Assembly: GCF_003626755.1 (NCBI RefSeq)
Contig: NZ_RBCJ01000001.1
Span: 1,550,001 to 1,614,000 of the forward strand
DNA from: Ulvibacterium marinum
GTDB lineage: Bacteria; Bacteroidota; Bacteroidia; Flavobacteriales; Flavobacteriaceae
Direction: 5' to 3'
DNA length: 64,000 bases
The translations under genes and the position numbers were made by a program. This document shows, piece after piece, positions 15,980 to 24,900 of the stretch. Position 1 is the first letter of the stretch. Each line of letters opens with the position of its first letter. Below the pieces are notes generated by a model that saw nothing but the letters and a program-made list of their open reading frames with translations, was not told the DNA's origin and did no database searches.

Positions 15980-17515
15980 TTATGATATTGAGAGTGTTCT
16001 TTTGGTTTTGATTTTCCTTGTATTGTTTTTGGTTTTAGTTCTGATGTTTGTTTTCCAAAAGTGCTTATGTATTGCGGTAAAGGGAATGAGGTAGGTATGT
16101 TTCAAACCAAAATCGCAATCGACGCCATTCTTTTTTATCTCTACGATGACGCCTTGATTTTTTGCTCCTTCCGGGCCTGTTTCGGTTTTTAGCTCAATTT
16201 TGTCCCCAATTTTCACGCGACCTGGTACTACCTTCGATGTGATTATAAAACTGTTCTTTTTGGATTCCCTCAGATCCTCGTTCCAATCTTTTCCGTTGGA
16301 TTTATGGATTGAGAAAGGGAACGGCAAATACAACTTACCCAAAGTTTCAAGAACCGGTTTGGATGGAGTATTCAGTTTGCCTTTCAGCTTCTCCACGGAA
16401 AATTCCAAGACGATCTTATCGGAAAAAGCGATGGATTTGACCGTACTTGCGGGAAGGCCATTCGATTCGGCATTGGAAATCAAATTAGCCTCGATAGAGT
16501 TTTTATCCTGGGCTATCCTTTTTCTATGGGACTCAACATAATGGGCTGTTATCATAATACCTCCCTGCTTAATAGTATGCTCCATATATACATTCGAATG
16601 GTTACGATTCACAAGTGATGAGAGCACTTTGATGTCGAATTCCCGACCTGCCCTATCATTGTCCATTACGGAAATCAAACCTATTTTTTGGTTCCCGAGG
16701 TATGGCTCTATAAGTCGGGCGAAAAAAGCTAGTTTTTCCGGATAGATACTTCCGCCAAAGGAGATATAGAAGTTTTCGGGTCTGCCATAAAGTTCGTGAT
16801 ACGAAAGTAGATCAATGGCACTTTCTCCAAAAATGATGTTCTTGGGGTTCGGAATCGGTTTTGAATAGAACAGAAAACGGTCTTTTTTGTTCAGCGTCAG
16901 CCGAAACTTTTTAATTTGTTTTTCCCTTCGGTCAAAATAGGGTTTGTTGTAAAGGATATAGTTTTTTGCGTTTCCATTAAGGTCATATTTCGGGAAAGCG
17001 ACGTTGCCGATTTTCCCGCCGTTATCCCTGATGTGAAAGGCATTGAATATCCTCCCTCTGAAAAGTTCATTGTTAAGTGTGGCCTCGGACAACCCTCTTT
17101 CCTGAACCAAGTATTCCGGTTTTTGTAATGGTACGATGTTGTAGTTCTCTTCTAGACTTTTCGAATTTTCTACCTTTTTGGCAAGTGCCAATGACGGTTC
17201 CCCCAATGCATAGGTGCGGTCTATAATTTCCAAGCCGGATTTTACGGTCTGGTAAAAATTATCATGTTGTTTTCGGAGGAATTTAAAAAACAGTCCCTTG
17301 TCGGTAGAATCGTTGCGGTTGAAATAGGTCACTGGATTTCTACTGATGTTCAGCACCAAACGGTCTTCTTCATTGCCGAATTCAAGCGAACCGGCACTTT
17401 TTTTCAGCAATTTGTAACCCAAATGGTTCAGATAGGCTGGAAAATCGACATCCGTATTAATCTGGGCGATCAATCGTTTGTAATAGGCTATATTTTCGGA
17501 ATAAGGCAGTTGCAT
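15980..17515 (-). CDS. Toprim-domain primase-like protein of mobile element
   Basis: The ATG at 17515 gives 511 residues. An earlier ATG at 17560 lies inside a perfect terminator-like inverted repeat and is unlikely to be used. The N-terminus (about 20-85) resembles a degenerate CHC2 zinc-finger-like primase head lacking Cys. The central toprim domain has Glu231 (GESAID) and the acidic pair Asp285/Asp287 (ISVMDNDRAG). The C-terminus is strongly basic (KTKNNTRKIKTKR). Such proteins prime or process transferred DNA in Bacteroidota elements. A 407-residue relative lies further along. Confidence 0.8.
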   Translation of the reverse strand: MQLPYSENIAYYKRLIAQINTDVDFPAYLNHLGYKLLKKSAGSLEFGNEEDRLVLNISRNPVTYFNRNDSTDKGLFFKFLRKQHDNFYQTVKSGLEIIDRTYALGEPSLALAKKVENSKSLEENYNIVPLQKPEYLVQERGLSEATLNNELFRGRIFNAFHIRDNGGKIGNVAFPKYDLNGNAKNYILYNKPYFDRREKQIKKFRLTLNKKDRFLFYSKPIPNPKNIIFGESAIDLLSYHELYGRPENFYISFGGSIYPEKLAFFARLIEPYLGNQKIGLISVMDNDRAGREFDIKVLSSLVNRNHSNVYMEHTIKQGGIMITAHYVESHRKRIAQDKNSIEANLISNAESNGLPASTVKSIAFSDKIVLEFSVEKLKGKLNTPSKPVLETLGKLYLPFPFSIHKSNGKDWNEDLRESKKNSFIITSKVVPGRVKIGDKIELKTETGPEGAKNQGVIVEIKKNGVDCDFGLKHTYLIPFTAIHKHFWKTNIRTKTKNNTRKIKTKRTLSIS

Positions 17516-17528
17516 TTTCAATTGGATT

Positions 17529-17563
17529 AAAATGGCCGATATAAAATGTACATCGGCCATTTT
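17529..17563 (-). terminator. Terminator-like perfect inverted repeat
   Basis: AAAATGGCCGAT and ATCGGCCATTTT form a 12-bp perfect stem with an 11-nt loop. It lies between the stop of the DUF3945-like gene (17583) and the preferred start of the toprim gene (17515). Confidence 0.7.
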
Positions 17564-17582
17564 GGAATTTTAAGGTCAAAAG

Positions 17583-18407
17583 CTACAGGCTTACTCCCTG
17601 GCTAACTCTTTTCCTTTTTTTTTCGCCGACTGTAATGGCACTTTTGACCTCCATTTTGTTCATCTTCGATTGTTCCACAGATTTTGTAATGAACTTTTCT
17701 GCCCTTGGGCTATAGCTTACCAAATAGGTCTTTTTGCCTTTTTTCGTATCTATCGTAATTTCAGGTTCCAAGCCCTTATTGATGGCATCCGCCTGTTGCG
17801 GGGTTAATTTTTGCCCGTAAAAATAGGTGTTGGCCGTCAATGCCGATTTGGTTCGGATGTCGTTCAACTTCGGTTCGTAATAGGCCAACTTGGTAAATGT
17901 TTCCCCGTTCGTACTTGAACCCATAAAGGAAATTGTCTGCCCGTCCTTGACCATAGTATCGAACTCGGCCTGCGTAAACTGGTGGTTATAGGCTTTGGCC
18001 TGTTCGAGTTTTACCGGCTCGTTGCGTTTGATCTGCACATCCAATTTTGAACCGGAGGTAGGACTATAAAGCATCTGAACCATTTTTACGCTTTCCCGCA
18101 TTTTACCATCGTTGATGTACGATGATGAGTGGAGGTATTCCCTGCCTTGGATAATGGCATCTTGAATGTTCTCCGGCAATTTGTCAAAACTGACATAGGC
18201 ACCTTCTAATCGTTCCTTGGCATCGCCGACGGCAAATTGCTGGGCGGGGAATTTTTGAAATTCAAGGTATTTGTTGCCTTTTTCGATCTCGAATGAAAGA
18301 TTGTCGTTCGTTTTGACCTTGAAGACCTGGCCATCTTCGGAGACAGCCGTTCCTTTTTGCCATACTTGGTTAATCTTTACAAAGACCTTTTCTACTTGTT
18401 TTTCCAT
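17583..18407 (-). CDS. DUF3945-like repeat protein of mobile element
   Basis: The 274-residue protein is built of about three related units of roughly 50 residues. The clearest unit is GQKLTPQQADAINKGLEPEI..KKGKKTYLVSYSPRAEKF, resembling the DUF3945/DUF4099 units common in Bacteroidota conjugative elements. Other units start near FAVGDAKERLEG and HQFTQAEFDTMVKDG. The C-terminus is basic and ends RKRVSQGVSL; the last six residues are identical to the end of the methylase-helicase. An upstream ATATTCCTTAAC motif is present. Function unknown. Confidence 0.6.
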   Translation of the reverse strand: MEKQVEKVFVKINQVWQKGTAVSEDGQVFKVKTNDNLSFEIEKGNKYLEFQKFPAQQFAVGDAKERLEGAYVSFDKLPENIQDAIIQGREYLHSSSYINDGKMRESVKMVQMLYSPTSGSKLDVQIKRNEPVKLEQAKAYNHQFTQAEFDTMVKDGQTISFMGSSTNGETFTKLAYYEPKLNDIRTKSALTANTYFYGQKLTPQQADAINKGLEPEITIDTKKGKKTYLVSYSPRAEKFITKSVEQSKMNKMEVKSAITVGEKKRKRVSQGVSL

Positions 18408-18424
18408 TGTGAGTGATTTTAATT

Positions 18425-18496
18425 GTTAAGGAATATTAATTTGTTTAACTTTGAGTAACTTTTAAAATCTTCATGATTTTAACAGTTAAGGAATAT
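18425..18496 (-). promoter_or_regulatory. Two motif copies 60 bp apart upstream of the DUF3945-like gene
   Basis: ATATTCCTTAAC (minus strand) occurs at 18425-18436 and again at 18485-18496. The proximal copy is followed by TCACTCA just before the ATG. The flanks are also alike: TGATTTTAA, 2 variable nt, then GTTAAGGAATATTA on the plus strand. A tandem duplication of about 25 bp is therefore likely. Confidence 0.6.
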
Positions 18497-18499
18497 TAC

Positions 18500-18527
18500 G
18501 GAAAGAGAGGGGGAGCCCTCTTTTTCC
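18500..18527 (-). terminator. Hairpin after the second toprim-like gene
   Basis: A 12-bp stem (GGAAAGAGAGGG with CCCTCTTTTTCC, one G-T pair) closes a 4-nt loop directly after the stop of the gene ending at 18530. No T-run follows on the minus strand, so it is a terminator-like or mRNA-stabilising hairpin. Confidence 0.55.
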
Positions 18528-18529
18528 AT

Positions 18530-19753
18530 TTATAATGCTATTCTGTAATCCTTCAACTGCACCTCCTTTCCCTTTAACGAAATACTTTGAGTCGATTCCC
18601 ATTCCAGGTACCAATTGGGCTGTACGGGTTTCAGTATGTCTATGGTTTTGTTCAAATAATTCTTGTAGTACGACCAGACAAAAAACCTGATAGCATTGAC
18701 CTCTAAGGGGATCCGGACTTTGATCAGTTCATTCTCCTTGGCGACCATGATACTTTGTTCATTGATCCGGTTCTGGTCGATAACCTTGTTGTATTTCAAA
18801 AAGCTTTTCGCCAAACCCTGATTGAAGGTCTTCGTGCTATTGAAAAAATTCAGGAACGATTTCTCGTCGCCCATGCGGAAGCGCACCAAGATATCCTGTT
18901 CTTTGACCGATAGCTTAAAATTTGATTCGTCCATAAAGGATATGAAATTCAGATCGCGCAAATAGCCCTTTATTTTTTTCTCGCCTGTAAATGAGAGAAT
19001 GAGTTTTTTGACCTTGACGGATTGCTGTATTTGGAACAGGATTTTGGTGGTTTCATAGTTGAGGGCACCGAGGGCGAGATAAATGACATTTTCCAATCGG
19101 AACTTTTTATGGAAAGCCAATGCCTCTTTCGGGTCCTTAAAGACGACAAGCCATTCAATAGTGTCGGGAATTTTGGAATACCAAAGGGAGTTTTTTGCTG
19201 AAGATTCTTTATAAGGGGCAGTTTCGTGGGCATTGTCCACAAAAAAGCCGCAGTTCTCGTTTTGAAGATTATACAACGGGAACAGTACTTGGCCTTCTTC
19301 GTCTTCAAATATGCTGCCTTTAAAGGGTCCCATTTGCGCTATATCGCTATAAAGACCATCTTTTCTGGCACGTAACGGGAACGAATAAGAATGAAAATGG
19401 TTATAATCCTTGGCGACCTTTTCCATTCCTGGGTTCCCCCTAGTAATCAACAGTTCTTGGTTTTCCAAGACCTTTTGATAAAAGGCATCCACTTTGTCCC
19501 AAACGGTTTCCTTATTCGACCCTTCGATTTTTGAGACATGCCCGATAATCAAATGGGAAGCCGATAATTTCAGCTCCGGAAGTTGCACTTTATAGTAAAA
19601 GTACCCATCGACCGTTAGTATGACCACACAGGTCTCCTTGTTACGGGTATAGATGCAATGCGTTCTTTCGGTCATTGAACAGGTATAACCTAAACGCTCC
19701 AAGAGTTTTGGTAGATGAATTCGATGATCTTCTGTCAGCCATGTATTGATCAT
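18530..19753 (-). CDS. Divergent toprim/primase-like paralogue lacking the acidic pair
   Basis: The ATG at 19753 gives 407 residues. An upstream ATG at 19831 would overlap the divergent M23 gene and is unlikely. Layout parallels the 511-residue toprim protein: an N-terminal LLERLGYTCSMTERTHCIYTRNKE head, a HSYSFPLRARKDGLYSDIA middle and a LFPLYNLQNENCGFF segment. A toprim-like core follows (VVFKDPKEALAFHKKF, VIYLALGALN, KLILSFTGEKK), where the expected D-x-D is replaced. It is probably a non-catalytic relative. The pair may be primase and accessory subunit; that is inference. Confidence 0.5.
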   Translation of the reverse strand: MINTWLTEDHRIHLPKLLERLGYTCSMTERTHCIYTRNKETCVVILTVDGYFYYKVQLPELKLSASHLIIGHVSKIEGSNKETVWDKVDAFYQKVLENQELLITRGNPGMEKVAKDYNHFHSYSFPLRARKDGLYSDIAQMGPFKGSIFEDEEGQVLFPLYNLQNENCGFFVDNAHETAPYKESSAKNSLWYSKIPDTIEWLVVFKDPKEALAFHKKFRLENVIYLALGALNYETTKILFQIQQSVKVKKLILSFTGEKKIKGYLRDLNFISFMDESNFKLSVKEQDILVRFRMGDEKSFLNFFNSTKTFNQGLAKSFLKYNKVIDQNRINEQSIMVAKENELIKVRIPLEVNAIRFFVWSYYKNYLNKTIDILKPVQPNWYLEWESTQSISLKGKEVQLKDYRIAL

Positions 19754-19770
19754 AATCTGTACATTTCTTT

Positions 19771-19797
19771 TATATTTGTAAATAAAATATATATTTG
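19771..19797 (+). promoter_or_regulatory. Two TATATTTG -7 boxes for the M23 operon
   Basis: TATATTTG at 19771-19778 and again at 19790-19797 match the Bacteroidota -7 consensus TAnnTTTG. They lie in the short divergent region before the ATG at 19817. The second box is 19 nt before the start codon. Confidence 0.5.
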
Positions 19798-19816
19798 CAT
19801 ATAACACAGCAAATAT

Positions 19817-20632
19817 ATGAAAAGTTTTCAAATAGCAACATTTTTTAGAAAAAATAGCTCTTTTTGGCTCCTAAAGAGCTTACAGTCAGTTTCTAAGAAA
19901 CGGATTGGAACTATTGTCTTCTTACTGTTGTTGGCCCTTTTTTATGTAAACAGTCCTATTTCCAAGGTATGGAATGACAGTTTGGTAGAAACTACAATTG
20001 CCATGGACGGTTATGGAGAACAGTTGGAATCAAACTTAAATTCCACAGCAAATGACACCGTCATACTAAAAAAGGAACGCGTACAATTACTGCGGAATAT
20101 CGAGGAGAAGTTGGTCGCCTATCTATATCAGATACCGGATTACTCCTATATCGCGGCATTGGAAACGTATTTGGAATATGCCCCGATGATATTGGAACAG
20201 ATTCCTTCTACGGTTCCATTGGAAAAAGGGGACTATTGGCTCTCCAGCGAATATGGGGTACGGAAACATCCTATTTTCAGAAAAAGGAAAAAACATTTCG
20301 GTATCGACCTGGCAGCCACTTCCGATAGATATGTCTATGCCTCGGCATCGGGAACCGTGCTATCCATTACCCATTCCCAAAAAGGATATGGTACCCATAT
20401 CATTATCAAACACCGCTTCGGCTTTGAGACCCTTTATGGCCATCTGAACAAGGTGTTGGTCAGCGAAGGACAAACGGTGGCCCAACATGAACTTATCGCA
20501 ACAGTAGGTACTACGGGAAGTTCAACAGGATTTCATCTGCATTATGAGGTGGTCAAAAATGGGATTAAGATTGATCCCATTTACTCATTGAACCTTAAAA
20601 GAAAAATATATAAGAACCTTTTCCGAAAATAA
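19817..20632 (+). CDS. M23 family metallopeptidase of mobile element
   Basis: The product has 271 residues: a basic N-terminus, one membrane segment (about 31-47), a helical linker, then a C-terminal LytM/M23 domain. The Zn site is visible as KHFGIDL (H-x3-D) and GFHLHYE (H-x-H), with YGHL between. It cleaves peptidoglycan cross-links and is anchored with its domain in the periplasm, as expected for local wall opening by a conjugation apparatus. It is the first gene of a plus-strand operon; the next gene starts 6 nt later. Confidence 0.85.
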   Translation: MKSFQIATFFRKNSSFWLLKSLQSVSKKRIGTIVFLLLLALFYVNSPISKVWNDSLVETTIAMDGYGEQLESNLNSTANDTVILKKERVQLLRNIEEKLVAYLYQIPDYSYIAALETYLEYAPMILEQIPSTVPLEKGDYWLSSEYGVRKHPIFRKRKKHFGIDLAATSDRYVYASASGTVLSITHSQKGYGTHIIIKHRFGFETLYGHLNKVLVSEGQTVAQHELIATVGTTGSSTGFHLHYEVVKNGIKIDPIYSLNLKRKIYKNLFRK

Positions 20633-20638
20633 CGCGCT

Positions 20639-21913
20639 ATGGAACAGAAGAAAAAGAATATTCGAAACTCGTTCAGGAAAGCCAATAGCATTGTACACAC
20701 CTTAAAGAATCTGTACGATAAAGCTGCCGATGTCGATTTCAGGGAATTTGAGATTATGGAATATGGCGATACCGAACGCGAAAACCTTACCGATCTCAAA
20801 AGGCTGAATTATCTTAAAAAATTGCAATTGGCCCGAAACGGATATATCGGTGCCGACCTCAAAAAGCAACTTGCGCAACAAAAGGAAAAGCGGCGATTGC
20901 TGGACCGCAATGCCAGAATCATGCCCATCGGATCTCTCAAGATCATGGATGGAGAAGTGCTTCGTGCACAAATACAGATAGGCTATGAACGCGACCAAAC
21001 GACCTTCAGCTTGGCCTATACTAACCATGAAAACATACCGAAATGGAGAAATCTCGACCTATCGGAATTGGTGCAGTTTACATCTCGTATCCAACCCGAA
21101 CAAACGGACAATCTACGACTGGAACATTCGCACTGCGGTAACGAACTGACCCATCTGCAAAAAATAGCGGATATAAAGCAGGTTTATGAAACATACAACC
21201 AATGTGTTACGCAAGTTTTCCATGGTAATAAATATTTTACAAAAAGTATCCTAGACCCGAACGAGGCGCTACTTGAGAATCCGGAATTGTACATTGGCAA
21301 ACAGTTCCGGCTGACGTTCCAAGAAAAGCCTGTTTTGATCGCGACCTTATCGGAGGCCAATGGCCATTATCTATCTTTTCAGTCCTTTTTGAAAACGGCA
21401 CCGAAATCGGAAACCCATTATTTTACCATGGGGGAATTCAAACAACTTTTCTTGGATAGCCAAATCGAGATAATCGCCCATCTAAAGCATGATCTAAGAC
21501 TTGGCGTGAAGGACGGAATACTCCATATTGGCCGAAACCTTACGGACCCGCCAAAAACGTCGATTCATTGGGACAGGTATGATGATATTATTAAGACTTC
21601 GGAATTGCCTATGAAGGTCAAGTACTATCTCTGTAAACAGGTCATCATGAACAAGAACTTTGTCATAGAAAAGGGTGCCGTCTATCTCGAATCGCATGGC
21701 AAGAAGGCGTTTTTAAAAAAGCATTACAGAACAGGTAAGTGGCATTTTGCCGAAATACGAAAACCTTCCGAAGAATTGCACTTTATGCCGATTACCCCAG
21801 AAGTTTCGAAATATATCCGGCAACAGTATTCCCAAAGCAAAGATTTTGGGACCATTGAAAGTCGGGTAATAGATAACACTCCTAGAAGAACCATAAACCA
21901 GATACGACAATAG
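20639..21913 (+). CDS. Unknown 424-aa mobile-element protein
   Basis: The soluble protein has a basic, coiled-coil-like first 110 residues (KKNIRNSFRKANSIVHTLKN; LKKLQLARNGYIGADLKKQL). Beta-rich middle and end parts follow, and the C-terminus is basic (TPRRTINQIRQ). It sits 6 nt after the M23 gene and 35 nt before the methylase-helicase. I do not recognise a family. Its position suggests a structural or DNA-processing part of the element. Confidence 0.5.
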   Translation: MEQKKKNIRNSFRKANSIVHTLKNLYDKAADVDFREFEIMEYGDTERENLTDLKRLNYLKKLQLARNGYIGADLKKQLAQQKEKRRLLDRNARIMPIGSLKIMDGEVLRAQIQIGYERDQTTFSLAYTNHENIPKWRNLDLSELVQFTSRIQPEQTDNLRLEHSHCGNELTHLQKIADIKQVYETYNQCVTQVFHGNKYFTKSILDPNEALLENPELYIGKQFRLTFQEKPVLIATLSEANGHYLSFQSFLKTAPKSETHYFTMGEFKQLFLDSQIEIIAHLKHDLRLGVKDGILHIGRNLTDPPKTSIHWDRYDDIIKTSELPMKVKYYLCKQVIMNKNFVIEKGAVYLESHGKKAFLKKHYRTGKWHFAEIRKPSEELHFMPITPEVSKYIRQQYSQSKDFGTIESRVIDNTPRRTINQIRQ

Positions 21914-21922
21914 CACACACCG

Positions 21923-21934
21923 ATATTCCTTAAC
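21923..21934 (+). promoter_or_regulatory. Shared element motif upstream of the methylase-helicase
   Basis: ATATTCCTTAAC is followed at once by TCACTCA and, 14 nt after the motif, by the ATG at 21949. This arrangement is identical to the one before the T4CP gene. Confidence 0.6.
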
Positions 21935-21948
21935 TCACTCACTTACTC

Positions 21949-24900
21949 ATGAAATATTCAAAAAGAAAGTATCTGGACTTTATGGTCCGGACCATAGACG
22001 CACTTCATAGCCCGGAAACAGAACCCCATTTTTTTATCAATAATCCCGGTTTCGGAAACATTTTCGATATCCTGAAAAACAGCTCCTATCGCGCTGAATT
22101 CATTAAAAAACTTGATGAACATTTTGGTGCAGACTATTCACGGACCATCATCAACAGTCTTAAAAGCGGGTCGCTCAATTCGTTCTACATGCCCGATCCT
22201 ATTGTAAATGCGATAACCGACTATGTAAAAAACCTAAGCCATTTTCAACCTAAGACGATATTGGAGCCAAGTGCGGGCAATGGTATCTTTATACGTTCGT
22301 TGGCAAAAGTTTTCCCCGCTGCCAAATTTACCGCCTTTGAAAAGGAAATCCTGACAGTGCGCATTCTGGAACACAATTTCAAGTTCAAAAAGAATGTCAC
22401 GATTTATGGTGTTCCGTTTGAGAATCTTTCCCAGACCGATGCAACGAAAAAATATGATTTGGTCATTAGCAATATTCCTTTTGGAGCGAATAAAATTTTC
22501 GATCCAGAACTTATGGGACATCCGTTACGGACCGGGATTTCCAAAAACATCCACTCCTATTTTATCCATAAAAGTCTTGAATGTCTTAAGCCATCCGGTA
22601 TTTCGGTGTTGCTATGCACCAAGAATTTTATGGACAAGACAAAATATATCCCCATTAGGGAGCATTTATTAAAGCGCAATAATTTTATTGGTGGGGTTCG
22701 TTTGCCTGATTCCACTTTTGCCCAAGAGAACACGGCGATCGTAACCGATATTTTGGTCTTTCAAAACAATCAACAAATCGAAACCACCCTAGAACAAACA
22801 AGTGTCAATGATTTGTTTTCAAAAAGTTCCGAACGGCAAGTAGGCGAAAGCGCCGTTCAGATAAGCGATTACTTTTCTGAATTTCCTGAGCGGGTTCTTG
22901 GTGCTATCGAGGAAGGTGGGATGTACAACAATCTGGACTACACCGTCACAACCCACAAAAATCTTGCCGCCCTAGCCTATGAAATAACCGATACCCTAAG
23001 CAAATTCGTTATCCAGCCTAAAATGCAGCGTAGGCAAAGTGTTCTGACTGCCCTTGTCCCGACTGAAAATATTACAAAACCAAAATTTCAAAGTGCCGAG
23101 GATGGTGATGCAAACACCCACAAACTCAAACCGGGTAATCTGGTCATCAAACACCAAAAGGTTTATAAGATCGATGCCGAGCAGCAGTTGGAACTGTTGG
23201 TTACGAAACCCAAGGAATTCGATAGGATTTCAAAGATAGTCGCCCTTCGCGATACCTATTTCAAATTGCTCGATGCCCCTGAAGCGGAAGCGGCCAAAAT
23301 AAAGGACGAGCTGGATTACCAATACGATGCCTTCCATTTTCAATATGGACGTCTGAACGATAAACCAAATTATGCCTTTGCGACCTTGGATATACAAGGC
23401 CCCTTGATTTTGGAATTGGAAAAGCCGAAAGACGGCGTTTTTATAAAGTCCGATATTTTCGACAGATCGATTCCTTTGAAAAAGGTCGAGAAAATCGCCG
23501 AGGAAATCCCAAAAAAGCTACCCCTTGAAGATGCTATCTACTATTCCCTGAACAAATACAATCGCATTGATATCTCGGCCTTGGAGGCTGCAACGCAAAT
23601 TGCAGAGGAAGAGTTGATTAAAGATGCGTTGGACAGGCAACTTTTGTTCTTAAACCCAACAGAAAATGGATGGGAGCTAGCTCCCAGATTTCTTTTCCTT
23701 TCGGGAACCATTTACAAAAAAATAAATGCCTATCGAAAAAATGATTTTGGGAAGTTTCAATCCTATGTGGACAAATCCTATATCGACCGAACGGTTTTGT
23801 CCTTGGAAAAGGTCAGGCCGCCGATGACCCCTTTTGAGGATTTGGATGTCAAATTGCACGAGCCTTGGTTTCCAATTGAATACACCCAGGCATTTATTTA
23901 CGAAACCTATGGCACGACCGTTCATATCGCCTACAATGACAGTACATCAAAGTACATGGTCAAAGTTGAAAAGGCGGATTATGAGTATATCAAAAAATTC
24001 AGCGTTCAAACGGAACATCGGTATTACGGTTTCAAGGATATTTTGGAAGGTGCATTGAATTCGACAATTCCCTATATATCAAAAGGCTCAAAACAATACA
24101 AGCGAACGGACAAGGCCAAAATGCAGGAAATTCGCATCAAGTTCGACTTGCTATATAAGGAATTCAATGCGTACATCATCGGCAAGCCGGAAATCAAAAC
24201 CCGTCTCGAACGTATTTTTTACGATACCTATGATGCCCAAGTGCATGCAAAATATGACGGCGATTATCTTCAGTTCGAGGGCCTTCGGCATTTTACCCCT
24301 TACAAGAGCCAAAAAGACACCGTTGCTGGTATTATTGTAAACCAAGGACTTTTGGTCAATAAGGAAGTCGGTTTCGGCAAGACCTTGGATATGGCGTTAA
24401 CGACCCAAAAACTGAAAGAACTCGGCCTGTCGAAAAAAACCTTGGTCATCGGTCTGCGCTCCACCGTCGTTCAATTGGAACGTGAATTACTGAATGCCTT
24501 CCCCATGATGAATCTACTCGTGGCGCATGATAAGGTCGTTAGCGGATTGGCTAAAAGAAATGCCTTTTTCAAGAAGATCAAGAATTGCTCGCACGATGTG
24601 GTGCTTATGAGCCACGATACGTTCAAATTTATCCCGCAATCCCCTGAAATTATCCACGAGATCATCTCGGAGGAATTGGCCAATCTCAACCGCGATCTGA
24701 GCGTCATCCATGAAGATAAATACAATGTCGGAAAAAGGGTTTTAAAAGGGCTGGAGCAAAGAAGGGAGAATTTGAAAGCAACCTTGCAACAGGTATTTTT
24801 TCAGATTAACAGCAAACAGAGCGATGTCGTGGATTTTGAACAAATGGGCTTCGAGCATATCATGGTCGATGAATCGCACAAGTTCAAGAACCTGATGTAT

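Noticed and set aside
17516-17560. Earlier ATG of the toprim gene at 17560
   Set aside because: It lies inside the perfect inverted repeat 17529-17563, which fits a terminator of the upstream gene better than coding sequence.
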